NCBI RefSeq assembly: GCF_937958535.1
Contig: NZ_CALGNQ010000243.1
Location: forward strand, 22,434-86,433
Source: an uncultured Georgenia sp.
Lineage (GTDB): Bacteria > Actinomycetota > Actinomycetes > Actinomycetales > Actinomycetaceae
Length of the DNA: 64,000 nt
Direction of reading: 5' to 3'
Below the pieces are notes generated by a model. The model saw nothing but the letters and a program-made list of their open reading frames with translations, had not been told where the DNA came from and did no database searches. Numbering within the stretch: position 1 is the stretch's first letter; each line of letters opens with the position of its first letter. The position numbers and the translations under genes are program-made. Shown here in pieces: positions 35,610 to 43,571 of the stretch.

Positions 35610-36090
35610 GGCGGCGGGGCGCCGGGCCTGCGCGCGCCGTCGCGCGGGCGACGAGCCCAGGGCCGGCGTCGCGCGCGGTGCCGAGCTCCACCTCCCGCCC
35701 GCTGACCGTGCAGCGTTCGACCCGCACCCCCGACGCCGCGGCCAGCTCGACCGCCACCCGGCAGGCGGCTTCGGCGTCCCCACCGGGCCCCTCGAGCCGT
35801 GTCGCCGCGGCCAGGGCGGCGAGGTCCGCTGCGCCCTGGGCGGCGCCCCGGGCCGCCACCACCCGCCCGAGCGCGGCGAGCGCGACCGTGAGGACCAGGG
35901 CCACCGCGACGACGCCGAGCCCGAGTGCGGTGCCCGAGCCACGCTCGTCGCGCCACCGACGCACCGCGACGGCCCTGCGGCGCAGCACGGTGCCCGAGCC
36001 ACCGGCCTCGCGCCACCGGCTCGTCGCACCACGTCCGGCTCCGGGCCCGAGCCCGGCGCCGGCACCACGGTCGTCGCACCCCCGGCTCAC
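35107..36090 (-). CDS. Rv3654c-family TadE-like protein with unusual antisense 3' extension
   Basis: 327 aa if read to the first stop. The GTG at 36090 overlaps the tadE stop (GTGA). The family part is RGSGTALGLGVV plus a hydrophobic helix and AARGAAQGAADLAALAAATR, ending near GLVARATARAGP (about 35630). Family members normally stop there; here no stop occurs in any minus frame and the ORF continues about 170 Arg/Pro-rich codons antisense to the helicase, 503 bp inside it. The tail is probably coding noise or marks a lost stop. The N-terminal 60-bp repeat also lengthens it; an alternative start is GTG 35964. Confidence 0.5.
   Translation of the reverse strand: MSRGCDDRGAGAGLGPGAGRGATSRWREAGGSGTVLRRRAVAVRRWRDERGSGTALGLGVVAVALVLTVALAALGRVVAARGAAQGAADLAALAAATRLEGPGGDAEAACRVAVELAAASGVRVERCTVSGREVELGTARDAGPGLVARATARAGPAPRRPTPGRRRGGNAAPARPPPCRAGSCRCRTWATGRSSGSRPRSRSPRRRRAWHPATSGRPGSRARRTPHRRGRRRGRRRSGRRCRRGGRSTDRPGPTGRRSRRSAADRSRRAPPRAAPRAAHPAPPRPRPGPRRSPTTTPRSSAAPARAGRAGRSRRSPARAAAGGRSR
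35921..36040 (-). repeat. 60-bp imperfect tandem duplication inside the TadE-like gene
   Basis: Copies at 35921-35980 and 35981-36040, most alike over 35928-35960 and 35988-36020 (28 of 33 by eye). In frame they encode RWREAGGSGT and RWRDERGSGT, i.e. a duplicated segment just before the membrane helix. Confidence 0.6.
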
Positions 36091-36464
36091 GGCACCACCC
36101 CCGGCTCCACCCACGCCCGGGCCTCGGCGGAGGCGCGCAGTGCCTCCACACCCGGCAGCACGGCACCGACCGGACGGCTCACCGTCACCTCGACCCACTC
36201 GCCGCGCCGGGTCACCGTGACCGCGGCGTCCGGGCCGGCGAGGTCCTGCGCGACGGCGAGGACGACGTCGGCCGGCTCGCCGATCGCGGCTGCCCGGGCC
36301 GCGGCACGGGCAGCGTCCGCGCACCGCAGCTGACCGACGGCGGCCAGCCCGAGGGTGGTGCACACGAGCAGGACCACGACCACCGCAGGGAGCACCAGGG
36401 CGAGCTCGGCGGTCACCGAGCCGCGCTCGCACCGTCTCGGGGACGGCTCCGTCCGGGCGGGCAC
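36087..36464 (-). CDS. tadE: TadE-like pilus assembly protein
   Basis: 125 aa. Typical TadE layout: ERGSVTAELALVLPAVVVVLLVC, a prepilin-like glycine followed by a Glu at +5 and a hydrophobic helix, then a small extracytoplasmic domain. It corresponds by position to Rv3655c. GTG at 36464, two nt after the DUF4244 stop. A pseudopilin assembled by the tad secretion machine is the likely role. Confidence 0.8.
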   Translation of the reverse strand: MPARTEPSPRRCERGSVTAELALVLPAVVVVLLVCTTLGLAAVGQLRCADAARAAARAAAIGEPADVVLAVAQDLAGPDAAVTVTRRGEWVEVTVSRPVGAVLPGVEALRASAEARAWVEPGVVP

Positions 36465-36465
36465 G

Positions 36466-36672
36466 TCAGCCGACCTGGAGCGCCTGCCGGATGATGCCGA
36501 GCAGGAACCCCCGCACCTCCGCGCTGCGCAGGATGAGGAGCAGCAGCCCGGCGAAGCCTGCCGCCGCCAGGGTCGCGATGGCGTACTCGGCGGTGGCCAT
36601 CCCCGCCTCGGCCGTGCGCCGCAGCGCCGCCCAGCGTCTGCGCAGGTGGTCAGGGACCGGTGAACCCGACAT
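36466..36672 (-). CDS. DUF4244 protein, Flp-type pilin candidate
   Basis: 68 aa. Basic leader MSGSPVPDHLRRRWAALRR, then AGMATAEYAIATLAAAGF with a Gly processing site and Glu at +5, and a hydrophobic helix; overall a Flp pilin design. Probably the major pilin of this locus, corresponding by position to Rv3656c. SD GGGAGG before the ATG at 36672. No prepilin peptidase gene is in the window. Confidence 0.8.
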   Translation of the reverse strand: MSGSPVPDHLRRRWAALRRTAEAGMATAEYAIATLAAAGFAGLLLLILRSAEVRGFLLGIIRQALQVG

Positions 36673-36950
36673 GTCGTGCCTCCCTCCCGCCGGCCCGGGT
36701 GGCCGGCGCTGTGCCCACTGTGTGCCGGGGCCCAGGGCGTCCTGCGGCACCGGCCGCGCGGCTGTGCGCGGGGTTGCCGCGACATGTGCCTGTGGGGCCC
36801 CGCAGGACGTCAGGACCGGCGCCGGGCTGCGGCTGACACTCCGCCGCGCCCCCCGGGGGACGGGCACCGGCCCGCGCGACACCCCCGGCACCGGTCGCGT
36901 GCGGTGTGATGCGCTCCGCGCCCTGCCGGGGCACCGGCTCGCCCGGGGCG

Positions 36951-37499
36951 TCAGCCACCGAGGAGCGTCCCCATCCCGGAGAGGAGCACCGGCAGCATCG
37001 CCAGCAGCACGAACGCCGGGAGGAAGCACAGCCCGAGCGGCAGCACGAGCCGGGCGCTGAGACGGGCGGCCGCCTCGCGGGCGTCGCGTCGCCGCCGTGC
37101 CCGGATACCGGCCGCCGCCTGCCGCACCAGCGGGCAGGGGTCCACGCCGTCGAGCCACGCCGGGACCAGCGTGTCCGCCACGGCCGCGAGCGCCGGCGGG
37201 CAGGCGTGCCAGGCCTCCGGCCAGGAGGCGCCGAGCTGCAGCGCGGTACCGGCCCGCTGCAGGTGGCGGCCCGCCGGGTCGGGCTCCACCGCGGCCCCCA
37301 GGGCGAGGAGCGCACCGGGCACGGAGGCACCGGAGGCGAGGGCGGCCTCGAGCAGGTCGAGCAACACGGCGGGGTCGAGGTCGCCCGTCCGGGCCCGCCG
37401 CCGACGCCGCCGGTCCCGTCCGTCGCGGACCGGCCCGGGCCGCGGCAGGGACCAGGCGGCGACCGCGGCGAGGCAGCACAGGGCCAGGGCGCCGCTCAC
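36951..37499 (-). CDS. tadC: type II secretion F-family protein TadC
   Basis: 182 aa. Inner-membrane platform protein of the tad pilus. N-terminal helix (LALCCLAAVAAWSLP), cytoplasmic helical domain DLLEAALASGASVPGALLALG, and a C-terminal membrane segment LVLPLGLCFLPAFVLLAMLP. GTG at 37499 overlaps the tadB stop (GTGA). Shorter than proteobacterial TadC, as in other actinobacteria. A 278-nt gap separates it from the pilin gene. Confidence 0.82.
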   Translation of the reverse strand: MSGALALCCLAAVAAWSLPRPGPVRDGRDRRRRRRARTGDLDPAVLLDLLEAALASGASVPGALLALGAAVEPDPAGRHLQRAGTALQLGASWPEAWHACPPALAAVADTLVPAWLDGVDPCPLVRQAAAGIRARRRRDAREAAARLSARLVLPLGLCFLPAFVLLAMLPVLLSGMGTLLGG

Positions 37500-38344
37500 C
37501 GCGGCCTCGGCCCCGTCGCGACACCCGCGGTGCGCTCGCCCCGCGCGGCCGCAGCACGGGCATCGCCCCGGCCTGCGCCCTGGGCCGGGTGGCGCCCCCG
37601 TCGCACCCGGTGGGTCACCGGGACGGCCGGCCGCTCGGCGGCGGCGACGAGGAGGCGCACCCAGCGCCACCCGACGAGGACAAGCACGACCCCGAGCAGC
37701 ACGCCGGCGCTGCCCCAGCCGCCGTCGGTGGCAACGGCGACCGGGTCGGCGCCGAGGCCCGCACCGAGGAGCGGGCCGAGGAGGGGCAGCCCGGTGAGGA
37801 TCCGGGCGGTGGACCGCGGTCCGGCGAGCGCGACGCGGCGGGCGTCACGGGCCTGCTCGGCCTCGGTGACGGAGGCGGCGCAGCGGTCGAGGACCTCGGC
37901 GAGTGGTGCACCGAGGGTCCGGGTGAGCCGGGTGGCCGCCACCGCCGTGCGCACCGCCGCCGCGGCTCCCGGGTCCCCCGCACAGTGCTCCGCGAGCCGG
38001 AGGAGCGCGGCTGGGAGGTCGGTGCCGTCCCTCCCGGCGGCAGCGGTCGCGGCGGCCGGAGCGGCAGCGGTCGCGGCGCCCGGAGCCGCCGCGACGAGCC
38101 GCCCGACCGTCCGCTCCCACGCCTCGTGAGGGGGCAGCCCGGTGCGCAGCCGGCTGGCCACCTCGGTGACGACCGCGGCGAGGTCGACCGGCGGGTCCCG
38201 TCGGCGCCGCAGGCCACGCACCCGGGCGACGGTTCGACCGTGCCACCGCCGCCGGGATCCGTGCTCCGGGCGGGCACGCGCCGGTGCCCACGCCACGGCG
38301 ACGAGCGCGGCGAGCAGGACGAGCAGGACGAGCAGGGCGGTCAC
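37496..38344 (-). CDS. tadB: type II secretion F-family protein TadB
   Basis: 282 aa. First membrane segment VTALLVLLVLLAALVAVAW, a cytoplasmic domain with VVTEVASRLRTGLPPHEAW, and two C-terminal helices. It contains an Ala-rich insert (GAATAAAPAAATAAAG) produced by a 24-bp tandem duplication. The GTG start overlaps the tadA stop (GTGA). Pairs with TadC as the platform on which ATPase TadA acts. Confidence 0.82.
   Translation of the reverse strand: MTALLVLLVLLAALVAVAWAPARARPEHGSRRRWHGRTVARVRGLRRRRDPPVDLAAVVTEVASRLRTGLPPHEAWERTVGRLVAAAPGAATAAAPAAATAAAGRDGTDLPAALLRLAEHCAGDPGAAAAVRTAVAATRLTRTLGAPLAEVLDRCAASVTEAEQARDARRVALAGPRSTARILTGLPLLGPLLGAGLGADPVAVATDGGWGSAGVLLGVVLVLVGWRWVRLLVAAAERPAVPVTHRVRRGRHPAQGAGRGDARAAAARGERTAGVATGPRPR
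38037..38084 (-). repeat. 24-bp tandem duplication in tadB
   Basis: Two adjacent 24-bp copies (38037-38060, 38061-38084) differing at one base; adds eight residues in frame to the Ala-rich loop. Confidence 0.75.
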
Positions 38345-39486
38345 CGCCGTTCCCGCCGGTCGAGCCGGTCGGCCAGGGCGGGCCACGCCGGCCCCTCACG
38401 CAGCCCGCCGGCCGCGGTGGCGCGCAGTGCGGTGTCGCAGACGAGCTCCCCGTCCCGACGGGTGAGCACCCCGACCTCGGTGAGGCGGCGCCCCTCGTCG
38501 GTGCGGCTGAGGTGGAGCACGGCGTCGAGGGCGCTGGCCGCCTGGACCGCGACGGCGTGCTCGCCGAGCCCGGCAAGGGCCCCGAGCGCGATGAGCCGGG
38601 CGGGGACGTCGGCGGGGGCGTTGGCGTGGACGGTGGCCCAGCCGCCGTCGTGGCCGGTGTTGAGCGCACCGAGCACCTCGCGCACCTCTGCGCCGCGGCA
38701 CTCGCCGAGGACCAGCCGGTCGGGCCGCATGCGCATCGCCGCCCGGACGAGCTCGGCCATCTCCACCCCGCCGGTGCGCTGGACGTTGGCGCGGCGCACC
38801 TGGAGGTGGACGACGTGCGGGTGGTCGGGCCGCAGCTCCACGGCCTCCTCGATGCACACGATGCGCTCGTGCGGTGGCACGGTCGACAGCAGCGCCGCGA
38901 GCAGCGTCGTCTTCCCTGCACCGGCTGCGCCGCTGACGAGCACGTTGGCCCGCGCCGCGACGAGCCCGCGCAGCACGTCACCGAGCGCCGGGGCGACGGT
39001 GCCGGAGGAGACGAGCTCGGCGACCGTGAGCGCCCGCCCGCGCTGGGTGCGCAGGCTGATGAGAGTGCCGTCGGCGGAGAGCGGGGGAAGGACGGCGTGG
39101 AGGCGGGTGCCGTCGGGCAGCGCGCCGTCGACGATCGGGCAGGCCTCGTCCAGGCGCTGCCCGCAGGCCGCGGCCAGCCGGGTGGCCAGGCCACGGACGT
39201 CGCTCTCCGCACCGAGGTCGAGAGTCTCCCGGACCAGGCCGTGCCCGCGGTCCACCCACACGCCCCGGGCACCGTTGACGAGGACGTCGGTGACGAGCGG
39301 GTCCTCGAGCAGAGCCTGGAGCTCCCCGGCGCCGAGCAGCTCGGAGCGGGCGCGGGCGTCGAGGTCGAGCAGCCCCCGCCAGCCGTGCGCGGCGCCGGCG
39401 GCCGCCACGGCGGAGGCCACGGCCGCGGCGTCGGGCCGCGCGGTCCCCTCCGCGAGGCGCGCCCGGAGCTCGGCGACCGTGGTCAT
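38341..39486 (-). CDS. tadA: secretion ATPase TadA (CpaF/TadA, VirB11-like)
   Basis: 381 aa. Hexameric ATPase driving pilus assembly. N-terminal domain with LLEDPLVTDVLVNGARGVWVDR, Walker A SGAAGAGKTTLL, Asp box ERIVCIEEAVEL, Walker B RPDRLVLGECRG and His box ATVHANAPADV. ATG at 39486 overlaps the upstream CpaE-like stop (ATGA). Complete catalytic set; orthologue by position of Rv3659c. Confidence 0.92.
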   Translation of the reverse strand: MTTVAELRARLAEGTARPDAAAVASAVAAAGAAHGWRGLLDLDARARSELLGAGELQALLEDPLVTDVLVNGARGVWVDRGHGLVRETLDLGAESDVRGLATRLAAACGQRLDEACPIVDGALPDGTRLHAVLPPLSADGTLISLRTQRGRALTVAELVSSGTVAPALGDVLRGLVAARANVLVSGAAGAGKTTLLAALLSTVPPHERIVCIEEAVELRPDHPHVVHLQVRRANVQRTGGVEMAELVRAAMRMRPDRLVLGECRGAEVREVLGALNTGHDGGWATVHANAPADVPARLIALGALAGLGEHAVAVQAASALDAVLHLSRTDEGRRLTEVGVLTRRDGELVCDTALRATAAGGLREGPAWPALADRLDRRERR

Positions 39487-40481
39487 GCCCCGAGCCCCAC
39501 CCGCGCCAGGACCTTGCGTCCGGCGGCCAGGAGCGGGCCGCGCCGCTGGTCGCCGGGCGACAGGCCGCGCTCCACCCCCGCGGTGAAGGCGCGCTCCGGG
39601 CGGAGCACCGCCGCGAGCGGCAGCCCGCACGCCTGGGCGACGTCGTCGGGCAGGAGGGTGCCGACCGCCGGTCCGCGGACGACGAGGTGGGCCGGCAGGT
39701 CGGCCAGCGCGACGGCGGCCGCCGCAGCCGCGGCGGCCGCTCGCGTGTCGCACCCGGTGACCAGGACGACGGTGTCGCACTGCTCCAGGCTGCCCCGCTC
39801 CCCGCGGGGGGTGAGCAGGGAGCGGGGCAGGTCGAGGACCACGGTGTCGGCGGCTCGGGTGAGCGCGGTGACCGCCTCGGCCGCGGTGTCGTGGCCGGGG
39901 TGGACCCCACCTCGGACGTCGCCGGACAGCACCCGCACGCCGTGCCACGCGGGCAGCGCCGCCATGAGCCGGTCCGGTGGGAATCCGCCCCGCTCGGTGA
40001 GGAGGTCGCTCCAGCGCGGTCCGGCGTCGTGCTCGACCCCGAGGAGGATGTCGAGCCCTCCGCCGGCGGGGTCGCCGTCGACGAGCGCGGTGGTCCGTCC
40101 CGCGTCGACGGCGAGCCGGGCGAGCACGGCCGCGAGGGCCGAGGTGCCCACCCCGCCCACGGCACCGACGACCCCGACGACGACCGCCCGCCGCGGCGTG
40201 CCGACCCGGGTGAGCAGGTCGAGCAGTGTCTCGGCGTCCCGCGGCAGGTGGAGCGCACGCTCCCCGCCGCCGAGGTCGACCACCTCCGTCGTCGACCCGA
40301 GCGCCCGCCACGGGTGGCCGGTGGGCTCGGTGCGGTCGTCGAGCAGCACGGTCGCCTCCGGCGGGGCCCCGCCCGGCGCGACGACCTCGAGGTGGACGCC
40401 GGCGAGCACGCACAGCCGTCGCACCCGGTCCACCAGGTGCCGGTCGCTCGTCCGCAGCGCCGCTGTCACCGCTCTCGTCAT
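39483..40481 (-). CDS. septum-site-determining / CpaE-TadZ-like ParA-family protein
   Basis: 332 aa. N-terminal receiver-like region, then a MinD/ParA domain (TTALVDGDPAGGGLDILLG). The deviant Walker A reads GAVGGVGTSALAA: the signature Lys and the K of GKT are absent, so ATP hydrolysis is doubtful, as in some TadZ/Ssd proteins. It contains a nine-alanine run. First gene of the tad operon (SD GGGAGG), matching Rv3660c (Ssd); likely positions the pilus machine or affects septation. Confidence 0.8.
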   Translation of the reverse strand: MTRAVTAALRTSDRHLVDRVRRLCVLAGVHLEVVAPGGAPPEATVLLDDRTEPTGHPWRALGSTTEVVDLGGGERALHLPRDAETLLDLLTRVGTPRRAVVVGVVGAVGGVGTSALAAVLARLAVDAGRTTALVDGDPAGGGLDILLGVEHDAGPRWSDLLTERGGFPPDRLMAALPAWHGVRVLSGDVRGGVHPGHDTAAEAVTALTRAADTVVLDLPRSLLTPRGERGSLEQCDTVVLVTGCDTRAAAAAAAAAVALADLPAHLVVRGPAVGTLLPDDVAQACGLPLAAVLRPERAFTAGVERGLSPGDQRRGPLLAAGRKVLARVGLGA

Positions 40482-40590
40482 GGCCGCCCTCCCGGGGCGA
40501 GCATGGCGGGGACGGGCGGGTGCGCAGGATCCCGCCGCCGCTCACCGAGGACGCGGCAGACGCCGGGCCGTCCTGGGGAGCACTCTGGAC

Positions 40591-40613
40591 GCGGCCGGTG
40601 TCCCACCGGCCGC
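40591..40613 (-). terminator. terminator hairpin downstream of metS
   Basis: Perfect 10-bp stem (40591-40600 with 40604-40613), TCC loop, between the metPS operon and the tad operon on the same strand. Confidence 0.65.
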
Positions 40614-40655
40614 CGCACCGGCCGCGAGGCCCGGCGCGGGCCTGCCCCGCAGCGG

Positions 40656-40817
40656 CTACGCCGCGCCGGCCCCTCCGCCCACGGGGCGGCTGCCGCCCGT
40701 GTCGGGCGCTTCCTCGGGCGGCAGCGGGTGCCGGGCGAGGAAGACGATGGCGACGGCGAGCCCGCCCCAGATGATCGCGATGGCGAGGACCATGAAGATG
40801 ATCGCGGGCAGCGTCAT
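40656..40817 (-). CDS. metS: methionine/alanine import transporter small subunit MetS
   Basis: 53 aa, a single membrane helix (IIFMVLAIAIIWGGLAVAIVFLA) and a short Pro-rich tail. In Corynebacterium glutamicum the equivalent peptide is required with MetP for sodium-dependent methionine and alanine uptake. ATG overlaps the metP stop (ATGA). Easily missed because of its size. Confidence 0.85.
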   Translation of the reverse strand: MTLPAIIFMVLAIAIIWGGLAVAIVFLARHPLPPEEAPDTGGSRPVGGGAGAA

Positions 40818-42361
40818 CGGCGCACCTCCTGCTTCGCGGGCAGCTCGACGGGGGTGAAGTCGTCGACCGGTCGCTGCCACGGGACCAGGGTGTAGACGAC
40901 GGCGGCGAGGATCATGAGCACGAGGACGCCCCAGCCGGCGATCGCGACGAAGGTCGCCGGGTAGCCCTCGTACGGCTCGGCGAGGAGGTCGCTGAGGCTC
41001 GAGGCCAGCATGCCGAGCAGGGCGAGGGGCACGACCGCGCCGATGAGCACGCTCCACCACCGCCCGATGTGTGCGGTGGAGACGGTGTTGAGGTGGGAGC
41101 GCAGCTCGGGCAGCTTGCGCGCGCCGACCGTGACGACGATGCACGTGGCGATGGCGGAGGCGACGACGCCGACCTCGTTGGTGAACTTGTCGACGGTGTC
41201 GAGGATCGACAGCCCGGAGGTCGAGGAGTAGAGGAACAGCGAGATGACGGCGCACAGCCCGCCGACGTAGACCGAGGCCTGCACGCGGCTCAGGCCGAAC
41301 TTCTCCTGGAACGCCGCGGACACCACCTGGAGGATCGAGATGAGGGAGGTGATCCCGGCGAGGGAGAGGGAGAGGAAGAAGAGCACCCCGAACAGCGGTC
41401 CGCCGGGCATCATCGACACGATCTGCGGGAAGGTGGAGAAGCTCAGCCCGACGCCGGTGAGGCCCTCGAGGTCGTCGATGGCGATCGACTGCTGGGCCGC
41501 CATGAAGCCGAGCGTGGCGAAGACGCCGATCCCCGCGAGCACCTCGAAGGAGGAGTTGGCGAAGCCGACGACGAACCCGGTCGGCGCGACGTTCGAGCGG
41601 CGCGCCATGTAGCTCGAGTAGGTGACCATGATGCCGAAGGCGATGGACAGCGAGAAGAAGATGTGGCCGTAGGCGGCGATCCACACGTTCGCGTCGGTCA
41701 GCGCATCCCAGTCGGGGGTGAAGAACGCGTTGAGCCCGGCGATCGCCCCGGGCAGGAAGAGCGCCCGGACCACCATCGCGGCGAAGGTGACGACGAGCAG
41801 CGGTATGCAGATCTTGTTGAGCAGCTCCAGTCCGCTGCGGACGCCCAGCGCCATGACGACGAGGACGGCGACCCACAGCACGAGCATCGGCCAGAAGATC
41901 CCACCGACGAAGTCCAGCTCGAACCCGGGGCCGCTCGCGCGGAGGAAGTCGTTGACGAGGAAGCTGCCGGGGTCGTCGCCCCAGGCGAGGTCGACGGAGA
42001 ACCCGACGTACCTGATCGCCCAGACGACGATGACGGTGTAGTAGGTGGCGATGACGAAGGAGATCGCCACCTGGAACCAGCCGAGCGGCTCGAACCTCCG
42101 GCCCAGCCGGCGGAAGACGGTGGGGGCGGCCCCGCGGAAGCGGTGCCCCAGCGAGTAGTCGAGCAGGAGGATCGGGATCCCGGCGGTGAGCAGGGCGATG
42201 ACGTAGGGCAGGAGAAAGGCTCCCCCACCGTTCTCGTACGCCACCCCCGGGAACCGCCAGATGTTGCCGAGCCCGACCGCCGAGCCGATCGCCGCGAGGA
42301 TGAACCCGTACTGGCCGCTCCACTGCTCCCTCACCGGCGTCGTCGTCTCCGGTTGCGCCAT
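40814..42361 (-). CDS. metP: sodium-dependent methionine/alanine transporter (NSS family) MetP
   Basis: 515 aa, 12 membrane helices. Neurotransmitter:sodium symporter signature GFILAAIGSAVGLGNIWRFP in helix 1 with the sodium-site residues, and FFSLSIAFGIMVTYSSY in helix 6. The ATG at 42361 has a GGGGG SD; an ATG at 42373 is the alternative. It forms a two-gene operon with metS; the -10 TAGATT is at 42406-42411. Confidence 0.92.
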   Translation of the reverse strand: MAQPETTTPVREQWSGQYGFILAAIGSAVGLGNIWRFPGVAYENGGGAFLLPYVIALLTAGIPILLLDYSLGHRFRGAAPTVFRRLGRRFEPLGWFQVAISFVIATYYTVIVVWAIRYVGFSVDLAWGDDPGSFLVNDFLRASGPGFELDFVGGIFWPMLVLWVAVLVVMALGVRSGLELLNKICIPLLVVTFAAMVVRALFLPGAIAGLNAFFTPDWDALTDANVWIAAYGHIFFSLSIAFGIMVTYSSYMARRSNVAPTGFVVGFANSSFEVLAGIGVFATLGFMAAQQSIAIDDLEGLTGVGLSFSTFPQIVSMMPGGPLFGVLFFLSLSLAGITSLISILQVVSAAFQEKFGLSRVQASVYVGGLCAVISLFLYSSTSGLSILDTVDKFTNEVGVVASAIATCIVVTVGARKLPELRSHLNTVSTAHIGRWWSVLIGAVVPLALLGMLASSLSDLLAEPYEGYPATFVAIAGWGVLVLMILAAVVYTLVPWQRPVDDFTPVELPAKQEVRR

Positions 42362-42405
42362 CGATACCCCCATCGATCCGACCCACCAGCGTCGGTGGTG
42401 CGGGA

Positions 42406-42411
42406 AATCTA
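42406..42411 (-). promoter_or_regulatory. candidate -10 of metPS
   Basis: TAGATT on the minus strand, leader of about 35-40 nt. Two inverted repeats lie nearby (CACC/GGTG around 42384-42397 and GCGTGT/ACACGC around 42424-42443). Confidence 0.45.
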
Positions 42412-42510
42412 GCCCTCGTGACGGCGTGTGTCCAGGAACACGCTCCGGCCTGGCGCGCCCGGCCGAGCCGAGTGCCCGCCCGCTCGGCGCGCCGCCTGCG
42501 GCCCACCGGG

Positions 42511-42534
42511 CCGCCCTCGCTACGTTGAGGGCGG
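42511..42534. promoter_or_regulatory. inverted repeat centred on the -10 of the gene at 42553
   Basis: CCGCCCTC (42511-42518) and GAGGGCGG (42527-42534), 8-bp perfect arms whose 8-bp spacer contains the -10 candidate TACGTT (42521-42526). Operator-like geometry: a bound repressor would mask the promoter. Confidence 0.45.
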
Positions 42535-42552
42535 CAGACCGAGGAGGCGGAC

Positions 42553-43512
42553 GTGTCAGACAAGCCCGACGAACGCGACAACCCTTACGAGCCGGTCGAC
42601 GGGGAGGAGCCGGCCGACGGCACCCCGCAGCCCGCCCCGGCAGCGCCGACCGACGGTGACGTCCCCCCGGGCCACACCGCACCGCCGGCCGGCACCGCGG
42701 GCCCGACGGCAGCCCGCGTGGACGACGACGCCGTGACGAGCACCTACGACGTGCGGCAGGCCGAGCGCAGCCGCCCCGTCCCGGCGCCCGAGGAGGAGCA
42801 GCCGACGCTCTCCGAGCACCGGAGCGCCGCCTACCTCACCGGCGAGCGCGCACCGGAGCCCGCCCGCACCCCCGACCCGCGGGAGGACGCCGCCGACCGC
42901 CGCCGTTCACCCGAGGAGGAGGCCGCCCGCGGCATGCCGGTGGGCGCCTCCGGGGACGGCACCGAGCCGCGCGACCGCAGCGACCGCGACGTCCTGCTCG
43001 AGGGCACCACCGCCCTCACCCGGCCGCCGGCACGGACCGGCAGCCACGTCCTCACCGTCCTGCTCACCCTGCTCCTCACCCCGGTGGCCTGGTACCTCCT
43101 CGCCGACGCCGGGGCCAGGTTCACGCTGGCGCGCGCCAACCCGTGGGCGACCGGCAACCTCAACCCGGCGGCGCTGCTCGAGCTGCTCGGCGGGCTGGTC
43201 GTGCTGGCCGTCGTCCTCCTGGCCGCCCGGTGGAGCTCCCTGGGCGCGACCGTGACCGGGGTGCTCGTCCTCGTGGCCGGTGTCCCCTTCGTCGCCGCCC
43301 CGGCGTGGACGCAGGAGACCCTCGAGCCGGCGCTGACCTGGCTCGCCGGCCGCGGCGACCTGGGCGGGAACGTCGCCCACCACCTCGTCGCGTCGGGCAG
43401 CACGGGCCGGCTGGTCGTCTCCGGTGTGGCCCTCGTGCTCGTCGGGACCGTCTCCCACGGCGCGCGCCGGCGGGGCCGTCGCGAGGTCCGACCGGTCGCC
43501 GCGGTCGCCTGA
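42553..43512 (+). CDS. membrane protein of unknown function with long disordered N-terminus
   Basis: 319 aa. The first ~150 residues are acidic, Pro/Arg/Glu-rich and probably disordered and cytoplasmic; the rest has four hydrophobic helices with a LLTPVAWYLLADAGARF block. Comparable proteins occur in related actinobacteria without assigned function. GTG start with SD GAGGAGGCGG. Divergent from metPS and convergent with actP; no operon partner. Confidence 0.65.
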   Translation: MSDKPDERDNPYEPVDGEEPADGTPQPAPAAPTDGDVPPGHTAPPAGTAGPTAARVDDDAVTSTYDVRQAERSRPVPAPEEEQPTLSEHRSAAYLTGERAPEPARTPDPREDAADRRRSPEEEAARGMPVGASGDGTEPRDRSDRDVLLEGTTALTRPPARTGSHVLTVLLTLLLTPVAWYLLADAGARFTLARANPWATGNLNPAALLELLGGLVVLAVVLLAARWSSLGATVTGVLVLVAGVPFVAAPAWTQETLEPALTWLAGRGDLGGNVAHHLVASGSTGRLVVSGVALVLVGTVSHGARRRGRREVRPVAAVA

Positions 43513-43525
43513 CCGGCGCGACTGC

Positions 43526-43561
43526 GGAAGGCCCCGTCAGGGCGTCCTGACGGGGCCTTCC
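43526..43561. terminator. bidirectional terminator between membrane gene and actP
   Basis: Perfect 16-bp stem (43526-43541 with 43546-43561), GCGT loop. Confidence 0.85.
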
Positions 43562-43571
43562 ACGTGCAGGC

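Noticed and set aside
33123..36068. 981-aa minus frame across the helicase gene
   Set aside because: Low-complexity Arg/Gly/Pro composition typical of antisense frames in high-GC DNA; the sense strand has complete helicase motifs.
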